Shown here piece after piece: positions 43,914 to 51,895 of a DNA stretch of 64,000 bases. The notes beneath the pieces are model-generated. The model ran no database searches, was not told where the DNA came from, and saw only the letters and a list, made by a program, of their open reading frames with translations. Location: contig JBBQCI010000003.1 of the NCBI GenBank assembly GCA_038318565.1, positions 33,482 through 97,481 on the forward strand, written 5' to 3'. The stretch's first letter is position 1. Each line of letters begins with the position of its first letter. Origin of the DNA: UBA11346 sp038318565 (GTDB lineage: Bacteria > Planctomycetota > UBA11346). A program made the translations under genes and the position numbers.

Positions 43914-45913
43914 GCATCACCCTTGCCCAGTACGCCGCCGCCAAGTGCCTGCCCGTCGCCTTCCTTCGCGATATCGGCGTCAATGACGTCGTACTTCGCG
44001 GGCATGCGGCAATTGAGATTCCCTATCCAGGAGCCAAGGCCGTCCGCATTCGCAAGGCCATCGAGAAGTCTGATCTGGACCGGCGCTTTGAATGGAAGGC
44101 CGACAGCGAACCGACTTTTTATGGAATCGGCCGCCCCAACGCTGGCAACCTCCTCCTAGTCGAAGGCGAATCTGATTGCCACACTTGCTGGCACGCCGGC
44201 ATTCCGGCTCTTGGTGTCCCTGGGGCATCGTCGTTCGAGGGTGCGTTACGGCGCGCGCCCCGTGCGTTCGACGGGATCGACACCGTCTATGTGGTGAACG
44301 AGCGCGACGGCGGCGGCAAAACGTTGCTGGAATCGCTGCGGAAGTCGCCCATTGCCGGCCGGATCAAGATTGTGGATTTGGCGCCACACAAGGACCCGTC
44401 CGAGGTGTGGATTAAATTGGCCAGCGGGGTCCGAATGGATCAAGCCGTTGCCGAGTTCCAGGAGGTGATGGGGGAGGCCATGGGACGCGCGGGGCCGCTG
44501 GTCGAGCCCCGGCAAGAATCCAACGACTCACCAGAAGGCACCGAGGCTGCGATTGCTGAATACCTGGCTGGGACCAACCTCAACATGCGCCTGCGCTGGC
44601 GCGACACGACGCCGGATGCCGGCTGGTGGCTGTGGACCGGCACCCACTGGCAAGCCTCTGGTAACAAGCTCCCGTTGCCACTTCAAGTCGCCGTGCGCCG
44701 AGCCCTGGCGTCGGGCTTGGAGGGGCGGCGAATCGACGTAAGGGGCTTGCCGCGCCTGGAATCCGCCGCCGCCATGCGTGGGATCGCCAGCATGCTGTCG
44801 GCCTTCCCCAGCATGCTCCTGGCCAACGAGGTGGACCCACCGGGGCTGATCGCCACGCCGGCCGGCGTCCTCGACTTGGCGAGCGGTGAGACGGTGCCGC
44901 ACGATCCGGCGCGATCGATCACGCGATGCTGTCCGGTCGATCCGGCGACGTCCGGTGCGGTGTGGCCGTTGATCGAGGCGCATCTGCGCGATTGCCTCGG
45001 ATCGCTCTACCCGGCCGTGCATCGCTTCCTGGGCTCGGCCCTAATCGGCCTGGGCGCCGACCGCCGGCTGCTGTGGCTTCATGGCCCTGGTGGCGACGGC
45101 AAGAGCACGTTGGCCAAGATCCTGAGGGCGGCACTGGGCGACCATGCCGGCATCATCCCGGCCGAAGTGTTCGCTGCGGATGGTGGGCGGGGGGCTCATC
45201 AGCATGAACTTGCCGCCGGTATGGCCGGCATCCGCCTCGCCATCGGCCTGGAAGTCTCACCGCACCTCGACTGGCCCAAGGTGAAGGGGCTGTCCGGTGG
45301 CGACGAGCAGCGGACCAAGCATCTGCACGGCCGCGCCTTCACCTACGGTCGCCCGCCGGTGCTGGTGCTGGTGTCGAACGATGCACCCACCCCGCCGGAC
45401 CGCGCCTGCGCCGAACGCCTGATCGTGGCCGGGCTGCAACCGCCTGCCGATCCTGACGAGCGCATCATGGCGGCATTGAAGACCCCGGGCCCGGAGCGCG
45501 ACCTCCTGGCCGGTGCCTGCCTGGCTTGGCTTCTCGCCGGCTGCGCTGACTTCCAGGCCAACGGCGGGCTAGGGCCGGTGCCGATCCACGGGCACACGCC
45601 CACTGGCTTGGTCGCCTGGTGGCAGGATGCCGTCGGTACGGGCCGGATCGTCCCCGGGCAGGGCTGGGCCACGCTGGCGGCGATTCGGGACGACTTGGCA
45701 GCCTACGACGCCGGCATGCAGCACCTGCACGACCGGGAGCTGGCGGCCTTCCTGCGCACGGTGGTGTCAGTCCATCGGTTCAAAGATGCCCGCCGCTACG
45801 CTCTGATGGTGACGCATGGTGACGCATCAGAAGCGTCTCCCTCACACGCATATAGAGAGACGGTTTCCATGCGTCACCATGCGTCACCAGCTGGCGATGG
45901 GGGGGTGCCATGA
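43910..45913 (+). CDS. TOPRIM primase / D5-like superfamily 3 helicase
   Basis: 667 residues from the GTG at 43910. Residues 80-160 form a TOPRIM-type domain (NLLLVEGESDCHT, VYVVNERDGGG, DLAPHKDPSEVW). A D5_N-like region follows, then an SF3 helicase core with Walker A GPGGDGKST at 392-400 and VLVLVSNDAPTPPD. This is the architecture of phage P4-type replication proteins, which act as primase, helicase and origin binder. No CHC2 zinc finger is present at the N-terminus. The 3' end of the gene contains a large inverted repeat, and its stop overlaps another start (ATGA). Confidence 0.85.
   Translation: MSITLAQYAAAKCLPVAFLRDIGVNDVVLRGHAAIEIPYPGAKAVRIRKAIEKSDLDRRFEWKADSEPTFYGIGRPNAGNLLLVEGESDCHTCWHAGIPALGVPGASSFEGALRRAPRAFDGIDTVYVVNERDGGGKTLLESLRKSPIAGRIKIVDLAPHKDPSEVWIKLASGVRMDQAVAEFQEVMGEAMGRAGPLVEPRQESNDSPEGTEAAIAEYLAGTNLNMRLRWRDTTPDAGWWLWTGTHWQASGNKLPLPLQVAVRRALASGLEGRRIDVRGLPRLESAAAMRGIASMLSAFPSMLLANEVDPPGLIATPAGVLDLASGETVPHDPARSITRCCPVDPATSGAVWPLIEAHLRDCLGSLYPAVHRFLGSALIGLGADRRLLWLHGPGGDGKSTLAKILRAALGDHAGIIPAEVFAADGGRGAHQHELAAGMAGIRLAIGLEVSPHLDWPKVKGLSGGDEQRTKHLHGRAFTYGRPPVLVLVSNDAPTPPDRACAERLIVAGLQPPADPDERIMAALKTPGPERDLLAGACLAWLLAGCADFQANGGLGPVPIHGHTPTGLVAWWQDAVGTGRIVPGQGWATLAAIRDDLAAYDAGMQHLHDRELAAFLRTVVSVHRFKDARRYALMVTHGDASEASPSHAYRETVSMRHHASPAGDGGVP
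45807..45889. repeat. Inverted repeat of doubled GGTGACGCAT units (putative origin)
   Basis: Arms 45807-45827 and 45869-45889 are perfect 21-bp inverted complements; each arm is itself a tandem pair of the 10-mer GGTGACGCAT (or its complement). An inner 6-bp stem (45834-45839 with 45857-45862) lies between. It is inside the 3' end of the primase gene. Iteron-like layout fits a replication origin recognised by the primase/helicase; a transcription-stop role is the alternative. Confidence 0.6.
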
Positions 45914-46038
45914 CCGCCCCCACCGTCACACCACCCCGGCCGGCCGTCCGGAAGGTCCGGCGCCACTCACTGCCATCCATCAGGAGTGACAACGGCCGGT
46001 GGAGAGCGGTTCGTTCTGATGACTATCAGCACTGGTGA
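45910..46038 (+). CDS. 42-residue ORF coupled to the primase
   Basis: ATG overlaps the primase stop (ATGA). Reads MTAPTVTPPRPAVRKVRRHS and ends DDYQHW; basic, Pro-rich, no recognised domain. Support is the overlap only. Confidence 0.35.
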   Translation: MTAPTVTPPRPAVRKVRRHSLPSIRSDNGRWRAVRSDDYQHW

Positions 46039-46147
46039 GTTCTGTGTGAAGAAGGCGTCCGATTGAGTAACCGCGTGGGTCCCCGGCCCCCCCCAGAGGA
46101 CCCATTATCGTGGCCCACGTAAGTCCATGTAAATATACACCACAAGC

Positions 46148-46181
46148 GTGACGTATTACGCATCACGGTGATGTGTATCAC
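46148..46181. promoter_or_regulatory. Palindromic cluster related to the origin-like iterons
   Basis: GTGACGTAT (46148-46156) differs by one base from the iteron core GTGACGCAT; it is followed by ACGCATCAC and the palindrome GTGAT-GTGT-ATCAC (46168-46181). It may belong to the putative origin or control the small ORF starting at 46171. The neighbouring stretch 46039-46147 holds no gene I can support. Confidence 0.4.
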
Positions 46182-46320
46182 AACGGGCCGCGTCGGAGGA
46201 AGCCGATCGGCCGAACGGAGGCAGCTACCAGCAGCCGGCCGGGATGGCGGGACGGCCGAACAGCGGGCGGAATTGAAGCGGCGGGCCCAGGAGCAGCGGC
46301 AGCGGATGGGGGCCGAGTAG
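46171..46320 (+). CDS. 49-residue ORF near attR
   Basis: ATG at 46171, stop at 46318. The C-terminal half, GTAEQRAELKRRAQEQRQRM, is a charged amphipathic helix with realistic composition. The frame is plausible but unsupported by any family. Confidence 0.35.
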   Translation: MCITTGRVGGSRSAERRQLPAAGRDGGTAEQRAELKRRAQEQRQRMGAE

Positions 46321-46324
46321 GTCC

Positions 46325-46363
46325 CCGGCCGGGGGGATATGTTTGGGATATCACCCCGGCCGG
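46325..46363. other. Right-end hairpin containing two phased GGGATAT sites
   Basis: A 16-bp inverted repeat with one mismatch (46325-46340 and 46348-46363), loop seven bases. GGGATAT occurs at 46334 and 46345, again 11 bp apart and in the same orientation as the three left-end copies. It lies 16 bases beyond the tRNA-Glu 3' end and may replace the terminator that integration separated from the tRNA. Confidence 0.55.
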
Positions 46364-46378
46364 TTCGCCTAACTCTAG

Positions 46379-46420
46379 TACTCCCAAGGGGATTTGAACC
46401 CCTGTCGCCGGAATGAAAAT
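46379..46420 (-). repeat. attR: 3' half of the reconstituted tRNA-Glu
   Basis: Partner of 41779-41820. Everything on the low-coordinate side of the crossover core was brought in by the element, so the present tRNA carries an element-derived acceptor 3' strand and T arm. Confidence 0.85.
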
Positions 46421-46451
46421 CCGGTATCCTAGGCCTCTAGATGATGGGAGC
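46379..46451 (-). tRNA. tRNA-Glu (anticodon UUC)
   Basis: 73 nt on the minus strand, CCA not encoded. The acceptor stem GCTCCCA pairs with TGGGAGT (first pair G-U); the D arm contains CTAGAGGCCTAGG; the anticodon loop is TTTTCAT between CCGGA and TCCGG; the T arm AGGGG-TTCAAAT-CCCCT is fully paired. It lies between mscS and the integrated element and is the integration target. Confidence 0.95.
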
Positions 46452-46495
46452 CGACGGGCGAGGAATGTCTCGACATCCACCGTTTTGGCAAGCCT

Positions 46496-48151
46496 TTACC
46501 TGACGATGGCCGGGACCGGCGCTGGCAGGCTTTCAATGTGCAGGGTCTGGGTCGGGAAGGCGAAACTGAGTCCCAAGCCGGCCGACATCCGCAGAACATC
46601 GTTGAGGATGGCATGATGGACCGCCATCTCCTCGGCCCAGGTAGAGCACAGCAGGTGATAGTTCGCCGTGATCTCTAGGGCCGAGGAACCAAGGGCGCTG
46701 AATTGAACCAAGATCGCGTCGTGCTTGGCCTCCGGCCGGGCGGATAGGATGTCCCGCAGCCCCTTGCAGAAGGCATCAATCTGCTCGGGCGGGGTTCCGT
46801 AGACGAGGCCGAAGACCTCACGGATGCGGCGATGCTTGCGCATGCCCAGATTGTCGATGTTGGCGAGTACCAACTCGGAATTTGGCACCGAGGTCAGCGA
46901 ATTGCTGAGGGTGCGGATGCGCGTGCAACGGAAACCGATCTGCTCGACCGTACCTTCGACACCCTTGGCGATGATGTAGTCACCGAGGCGGAATGGCCGG
47001 TCGAGCATGATCATCACCGAGCCAAACAGGTTGGCGAGGGTGTCCTTGGCGGCGAGAGCGAAGGCGAGACCGCCGATGCCGAGACCGGCAATCAGGCTGG
47101 CGACATCCATGCCCATGTTCTGCGCACCCAGCAGCAAACAGAACACCAAAGCAAGGATCTTGAGGGTCTGTTTGAGCAGCGAGAGGAGACCCTGGTTGAG
47201 GTCCTGATTTCGAGCCTGGACGTGACGTTCGGCCTGGTTGCCGATGAACCCAGCCAGTTTGTAGGCCAAGTAGGCCAGGTTGATGAAGAATGCCCCCTTG
47301 ATCAGGAACGCGATGACCGCGTAAGCACTGCCGGTGATGCCAAGGAGATGGATCGAAGCGAACCACACGCCGGTGGTGCCCATATGCGTGACAGGGCCGA
47401 TCATCGCCTCGACCAGCTCATCGTCCCAGGTCGCCGCTGTCCGTTTGGTCGCCTGCTTGATCACGAAACCCGCGGCCCGCACCACCAGGCGCATGACCAA
47501 GCCGACAAAGATCAACGCACCGATGAGCAGCCATTGCCAGTAGGCGACGCCGAAGAACTCGGACTTGAGGGAGTTGGGCACCACCTGTTCCTGCCAGGGC
47601 GAATCAAAACCGCCGCCCAGGGTGTCGGGAAGCAGCGGCAGTTCACGCACCTTGGAGAAGAAGGTCTTGGCCCGCGCCACGGTGTCCGGATTGAACAGGT
47701 ATTCATCCTTGCGATCACCGGATTCCACCTTGTGCATGGCGATCTCGCTGCCTCGCAGCCGCCAGCGAGGGGCATCCGATTCGGCTGGGATCTTGTCGTA
47801 GTCGATGACGATGACCCGATCGATGACTTCCTTCAGGAAACGGGCCGCATCACGACCGGCTGCATCCCTCCCCACCACATTCGTGCCGCTGAGGTCGAGG
47901 CAGCGGACGGCATCGTCCAGCCAGGCATCCGCCTGGCTGTCGCGGTTACGGAGGGCCTGGACATGGCGGTCCATGGCATGCATGAACGAGCGCATGGTAT
48001 CGCGCGGACTGTCTGTCTTAACCGGTGAAAGCGGCGATTCCACGGCCTGCGGCAGCTGCCCTGCCGACACCGCCTGTTCTGGCTGGATCACCGCCGCCGG
48101 ATCAGCGGCGAACACCAGGATGGAAAGAAGGGCGAGCAGCATGGGACGCAT
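46496..48151 (-). CDS. Mechanosensitive channel, MscS family, with exported N-domain
   Basis: 551 residues. Start at 48151 (MRPMLLALLSILVFAAD, signal peptide; an internal ATG at 48142 is equally possible). About 170 extracytoplasmic residues precede several membrane helices; the pore helix TM3 and beta domain are clear: VASLIAGLGIGGLAFALAAK, LFGSVMIMLDRPFRLGDYI, EGTVEQIGFRCTRIRTL, VPNSELVLANIDNLG. Protects against hypo-osmotic shock. It is downstream of ppk1 by 31 bases. Confidence 0.88.
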   Translation of the reverse strand: MRPMLLALLSILVFAADPAAVIQPEQAVSAGQLPQAVESPLSPVKTDSPRDTMRSFMHAMDRHVQALRNRDSQADAWLDDAVRCLDLSGTNVVGRDAAGRDAARFLKEVIDRVIVIDYDKIPAESDAPRWRLRGSEIAMHKVESGDRKDEYLFNPDTVARAKTFFSKVRELPLLPDTLGGGFDSPWQEQVVPNSLKSEFFGVAYWQWLLIGALIFVGLVMRLVVRAAGFVIKQATKRTAATWDDELVEAMIGPVTHMGTTGVWFASIHLLGITGSAYAVIAFLIKGAFFINLAYLAYKLAGFIGNQAERHVQARNQDLNQGLLSLLKQTLKILALVFCLLLGAQNMGMDVASLIAGLGIGGLAFALAAKDTLANLFGSVMIMLDRPFRLGDYIIAKGVEGTVEQIGFRCTRIRTLSNSLTSVPNSELVLANIDNLGMRKHRRIREVFGLVYGTPPEQIDAFCKGLRDILSARPEAKHDAILVQFSALGSSALEITANYHLLCSTWAEEMAVHHAILNDVLRMSAGLGLSFAFPTQTLHIESLPAPVPAIVR

Positions 48152-48182
48152 GGGCGGACATGCTGGTGACAATCGGCGGAGC

Positions 48183-50330
48183 TCAACGGCGGGTGCGATC
48201 ACCCTTGCGCCTGGGCCGGAAAGTCGGGGCAGTTGCATCCTGCAACGAAGCGCTTCCCTGGGCAGCGGCTTCATCGACCAGGCGCAGGAAGGCATTGCGC
48301 GAAACGCCGGCCTTGCCTGGACGACGCCGGACATACGTGCCGTCTGGCTGCAGATCGCGGACCCCGCAATCATCCTCGAGGCAGCTGTCGAGAATGGTCT
48401 GAAGCCGCGCGGTCAGGCGTGGATCGTCGATGAGCACCGCGCTTTCCACGCGGCGATCAAGGTTCCTGGTCATCCAATCAGCCGAAGCTATCAGGTATTG
48501 CGGATCGCCATCATTCTCGAAGCGGTAGATGCGCGAATGTTCGAGCAGGCGGCCGATCAGCGAATGGACGCGAATGCGCTCGGACAGGCCCTTCACCCCG
48601 GCGCGCAGAATGCACATGCCACGCACGATCAGGTCGATCTCCACTCCGGCTTTGGAGGCGGCGTACAGCTCGTCGCAGATTGTCTCATCGACCAGGGCAT
48701 TGAACTTGGCGATGACCGAGGCCTTTTTGCCAGCCTTGGCGTTGGCTGCCTCACGGCGGATTGCCGCCACCATGTTGGTGCGCATGGTCAGCGGGCTGAC
48801 CCACAGGCGTTCCAGCTCAGGGGGGCGGCTATAGCCGGTCAGCATGTTGAACAATGCGGCGACGTCGCGACCAACCGCCTCGTTGGCGGTCATGTACGAG
48901 AGGTCGGTGTACAGCCGGGCCGTCTTGTCGTTGTAGTTGCCTGTGCCGAGGTGGCAGTAGCGGCGCAGCCCATCCTCGTCGCGGCGGACGATCAGCAGCA
49001 GCTTTCCATGCACCTTGTAGCCGACCAGGCCGTAGATGACATGCGCGCCAGCGTCTTCAAGCTCCCGGGCCCAGCGAATGTTGGCAGCCTCGTCGAACCG
49101 GGCTTTTAGCTCGATCAGGACGGTGACCTGCTTGCCCGAACGGGCAGCCCGGGCGAGCGCCCGCACGATCGGCGAATTGCCGCTGACCCGGTAAAGCGTC
49201 TGCTTGATCGCCAGGACGCGCGAATCACCAGCCGCGCGTTCGACCAGCTCGACCACACGTTGGAAGCTCTGGTAGGGATGGTGCAGCAGGATGTCGCCCG
49301 CAATGATCGTAGCCCACGGATCATCCCAGTCGGCAGGATGCTGCAGTACCGGCAACGGAGCATCTCGCAGGTCGGCCCGGGGACCGCGCGGACCTTGGTC
49401 GAGTCGCTCGCCAATCCCGAAAAGGAAGGTCAGATCCAACGGACCACCGACGGTGGTGACCGACTCATCATCCAGCTCAAGACGCTGAACCAGCCAGGCG
49501 CGCAGTATCGGATCACCGCCCTCGACCACTTCTAGGCGGACCGGATCACCACGTTCGCGGTCGAATACCTCCTGCTCAAGATCGCTCAGCAGATCTGCCG
49601 ACTGCTCCTCGTCGATGTCGATGGCGCCGTCACGGGTCACGCGGAAGAGGCAGCGGGAGGCGATGCGATGACCAGGGAACAACGCATCCAGGTGGTGCAT
49701 CAGTACATCTTCGAGCAGCGCGAAGGTGCCCGGCGTCCTGACCAGGGCGACCAGGCGGCTTTCCCGCGGCAACGTGACGATGGCGTTGCGGATTTCGCCA
49801 TCATCCGAGGCGAGCTGCACGGCGACGGTGATGGAACGATTCGGGATGATCGGGAACGGCCTCGTCGGATCGACCGCCAACGGGGTGACCACCGGCTCTA
49901 GCTGGTCGCGCCAGAACACCCGCAGGGTTTCGCTGTCGACCTCGTTCCAAGACTGCGGAGGGACGATGACAACACCCTCTTCAGCAAAATGCGGAGCGAC
50001 TTCGTCACGCCAGCAGGCGTACTGGTCGGCGACCATGCCACGCATGCCGGTGCGGATGCGCGCCAGCAGGTCGCGGGCGTCGTCCGCTTCGGGACCCTTG
50101 CCCTTGGACAGGCCACCCAGCTCGGCAACCCGAACCATCACAAATTCGTCAAGGTTCGAACTGACGATGGCGAGGAATTTGGCTCGCTCGACTAGCGGAA
50201 CCTGGTCGTCGAGAGCCTCTTCGAGCACCCGGCGATTGAAAGCCAACCAGCTCAGCTCGCGATGCTGGTAGCGGCTGGTGTCAAGAACGGCACGCCCCTC
50301 GTTGCGGAAGACCGACGTAGCTTTGGGCAT
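48183..50330 (-). CDS. ppk1: Polyphosphate kinase 1
   Basis: 715 residues, full length. N-terminal RELSWLAFNRRVLEEA and SSNLDEFVMVRVAEL; catalytic region GLVGYKVHGKLLLIVRR with the phospho-His, then HLGTGNYNDKTARLYTDLSYMT. It makes polyphosphate from ATP. Its neighbour upstream is an exopolyphosphatase-family gene, so synthesis and breakdown are linked. Confidence 0.97.
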   Translation of the reverse strand: MPKATSVFRNEGRAVLDTSRYQHRELSWLAFNRRVLEEALDDQVPLVERAKFLAIVSSNLDEFVMVRVAELGGLSKGKGPEADDARDLLARIRTGMRGMVADQYACWRDEVAPHFAEEGVVIVPPQSWNEVDSETLRVFWRDQLEPVVTPLAVDPTRPFPIIPNRSITVAVQLASDDGEIRNAIVTLPRESRLVALVRTPGTFALLEDVLMHHLDALFPGHRIASRCLFRVTRDGAIDIDEEQSADLLSDLEQEVFDRERGDPVRLEVVEGGDPILRAWLVQRLELDDESVTTVGGPLDLTFLFGIGERLDQGPRGPRADLRDAPLPVLQHPADWDDPWATIIAGDILLHHPYQSFQRVVELVERAAGDSRVLAIKQTLYRVSGNSPIVRALARAARSGKQVTVLIELKARFDEAANIRWARELEDAGAHVIYGLVGYKVHGKLLLIVRRDEDGLRRYCHLGTGNYNDKTARLYTDLSYMTANEAVGRDVAALFNMLTGYSRPPELERLWVSPLTMRTNMVAAIRREAANAKAGKKASVIAKFNALVDETICDELYAASKAGVEIDLIVRGMCILRAGVKGLSERIRVHSLIGRLLEHSRIYRFENDGDPQYLIASADWMTRNLDRRVESAVLIDDPRLTARLQTILDSCLEDDCGVRDLQPDGTYVRRRPGKAGVSRNAFLRLVDEAAAQGSASLQDATAPTFRPRRKGDRTRR

Positions 50331-50332
50331 GA

Positions 50333-51895
50333 TTATTCCCCTTCTCGCGGAATGACGTCGACGCGCAAACCGAAGGTCTCCTCGAACATGCGCTTCTTCT
50401 CCTCAATGGCATTGCGTTCGAGGGCGATCTGGCGACGGTCGACGCGGATGAGTAGCCGTCCCGGAACCAGGTCGCAGCGTACCCGCTTGATGCGCTGGCT
50501 GCGTTCGACATCGAGGGCGTAGACGATGCGTAGAATGCTGGCCAACTGGGCAACCACGACTTTGCTGCGCCGATCGAGAGCCTGGAAAGCGTCATGATGC
50601 GGCTGGGGAGCGCTGCGCCGGTGATAGCGCGCGATCTGTCCAACAATGCGTTTCTCCTCGGCGGTCAGCCCGGCGATGTCGGTATGATCGAGGATGTAGA
50701 GCGTGTGCTTGTGACGTTCGCGTACATTGATGTAGGCGCCGATATCGTGGACCAACGCGGCGAACTCGAGCAAGGCGCGCTCGCGCTTGCCCAGTCCATG
50801 CAGCGTGCGCGTCTGGTCGAAGATCTGTACCCCCAGGCTGGCGGTGTTCTCGGCATACGCGAGGTCACCGCCGAAGCGTTCGACCAAGGCATGGGCCTCG
50901 ACGATAAGGTGATCGCGATCGAGGTGATGGGGGCCCTGTGCGCCCGGTAGCAGATCAGCCAACAGGCCATCACGAAGGGTCGTTCGCGGCACCAGCACTT
51001 CGTCGCGTCCGGTGATCTGGCAGACATGCAGCAAAATGGCTGCAGCCGGCAGCAGCAGGTCAGCGCCGCGCGTATCGCAGCCGCACTTCTCGGCGCGCGC
51101 CCGGTGGGACAGCCCCTTTACGACATCGTACCAGCGACGGAGGCCGGTCGCCGGCAGGGCTTCCACCGGATCACTGGCACCAGGGCGAATCAGCGCCAGA
51201 AGCCGTCGGACATCACCACCATTTGCATAGACTGCGCCGATCCGGTCGACCGGATAGCGCACCAGCATCATGCGGGCGGCGCCCTGGGCATCGCGATCAA
51301 TCGAGACGGCATAGTCGCCGCTGTCGCGCATCGCCGAGAAGCGTTCGAACACGCGCACTGTGCCATAGTGTTCGTCGGACGAACGCACCAGTTTGCCGTC
51401 GCGAACCAAACCAAGGACGGTACCACCGCCGCCGACCTCGATCAGCAGGGAGTGGCCCTTGCGGTGTCCATCGCCACATCGCCGCAACAGCGCGTCAAGG
51501 CCAGCGTAGTACAATCTGGCCTCTTCCGCGCCATCGATCGGTTCCAGCTCGACGCCGGTAGCGGCGCGCACCCGCTCGATCAGCACGTCGCCATTGGCAG
51601 ATTCACGCACGCCACTGGTGGCCACGGCTCGGATCTGCTCGATGCCATAGGCCTGCATCGCCTTGCGGATGCCGGCAATGGCCTCGATCACCTCGGCCAT
51701 GACCTCATGTGACAGCTTGCCTCCGGTCAAGCCGACGCCGAGGTCGACCGGGCAGACGATGTCCTCGAGCGTGCGCGGGCCGTCCGGCTTGATCTCGACC
51801 AGCAGGGCGCGTACCGCGCTGGTGCCACAGTCGATCACGGCGACTGGCCGGCCGGCCACTGGGGCCTTGCGCATACGTTTGGTGGACGCTCTCAT
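50333..51895 (-). CDS. ppx: Ppx/GppA exopolyphosphatase-family protein
   Basis: 520 residues. ASKHA fold: AVIDCGTSAVRALLVEI phosphate loop, ATSGVRES, and LLIEVGGGGTVLGLV; C-terminal HD-type domain with ALVHDIGAYINVRERHKHT. Degrades polyphosphate and/or pppGpp. The start overlaps the ROK gene stop (ATGA), and ppk1 starts two bases after its stop, giving a three-gene phosphate/sugar kinase unit. Confidence 0.93.
   Translation of the reverse strand: MRASTKRMRKAPVAGRPVAVIDCGTSAVRALLVEIKPDGPRTLEDIVCPVDLGVGLTGGKLSHEVMAEVIEAIAGIRKAMQAYGIEQIRAVATSGVRESANGDVLIERVRAATGVELEPIDGAEEARLYYAGLDALLRRCGDGHRKGHSLLIEVGGGGTVLGLVRDGKLVRSSDEHYGTVRVFERFSAMRDSGDYAVSIDRDAQGAARMMLVRYPVDRIGAVYANGGDVRRLLALIRPGASDPVEALPATGLRRWYDVVKGLSHRARAEKCGCDTRGADLLLPAAAILLHVCQITGRDEVLVPRTTLRDGLLADLLPGAQGPHHLDRDHLIVEAHALVERFGGDLAYAENTASLGVQIFDQTRTLHGLGKRERALLEFAALVHDIGAYINVRERHKHTLYILDHTDIAGLTAEEKRIVGQIARYHRRSAPQPHHDAFQALDRRSKVVVAQLASILRIVYALDVERSQRIKRVRCDLVPGRLLIRVDRRQIALERNAIEEKKRMFEETFGLRVDVIPREGE

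Larger units (their letters stand above)
41779..46420 (+). mobile_element. Minimal integrative element in tRNA-Glu (about 4.6 kb)
   Basis: Bounded by a 42-bp direct repeat (41779-41820 and 46379-46420, exactly 4600 bp apart) formed by the 3' half of tRNA-Glu. The right copy belongs to an intact tRNA; the left is a displaced 3' fragment with the old terminator beside it. Contents: tyrosine integrase, HTH excisionase-like protein, CxC/CxxC protein, TOPRIM primase/helicase, and four tiny ORFs, joined by overlapping stops and starts. No structural phage genes, terminase, relaxase or recognisable cargo. Compatible with a phage satellite, a cryptic plasmid-like integrative element, or a decayed prophage; the intact coupled genes argue against decay. 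Confidence 0.88.

Noticed and set aside
46832..48028. Plus-strand open frame of about 398 codons opposite mscS
   Set aside because: Antisense shadow of a clear MscS gene; no start context or domain.
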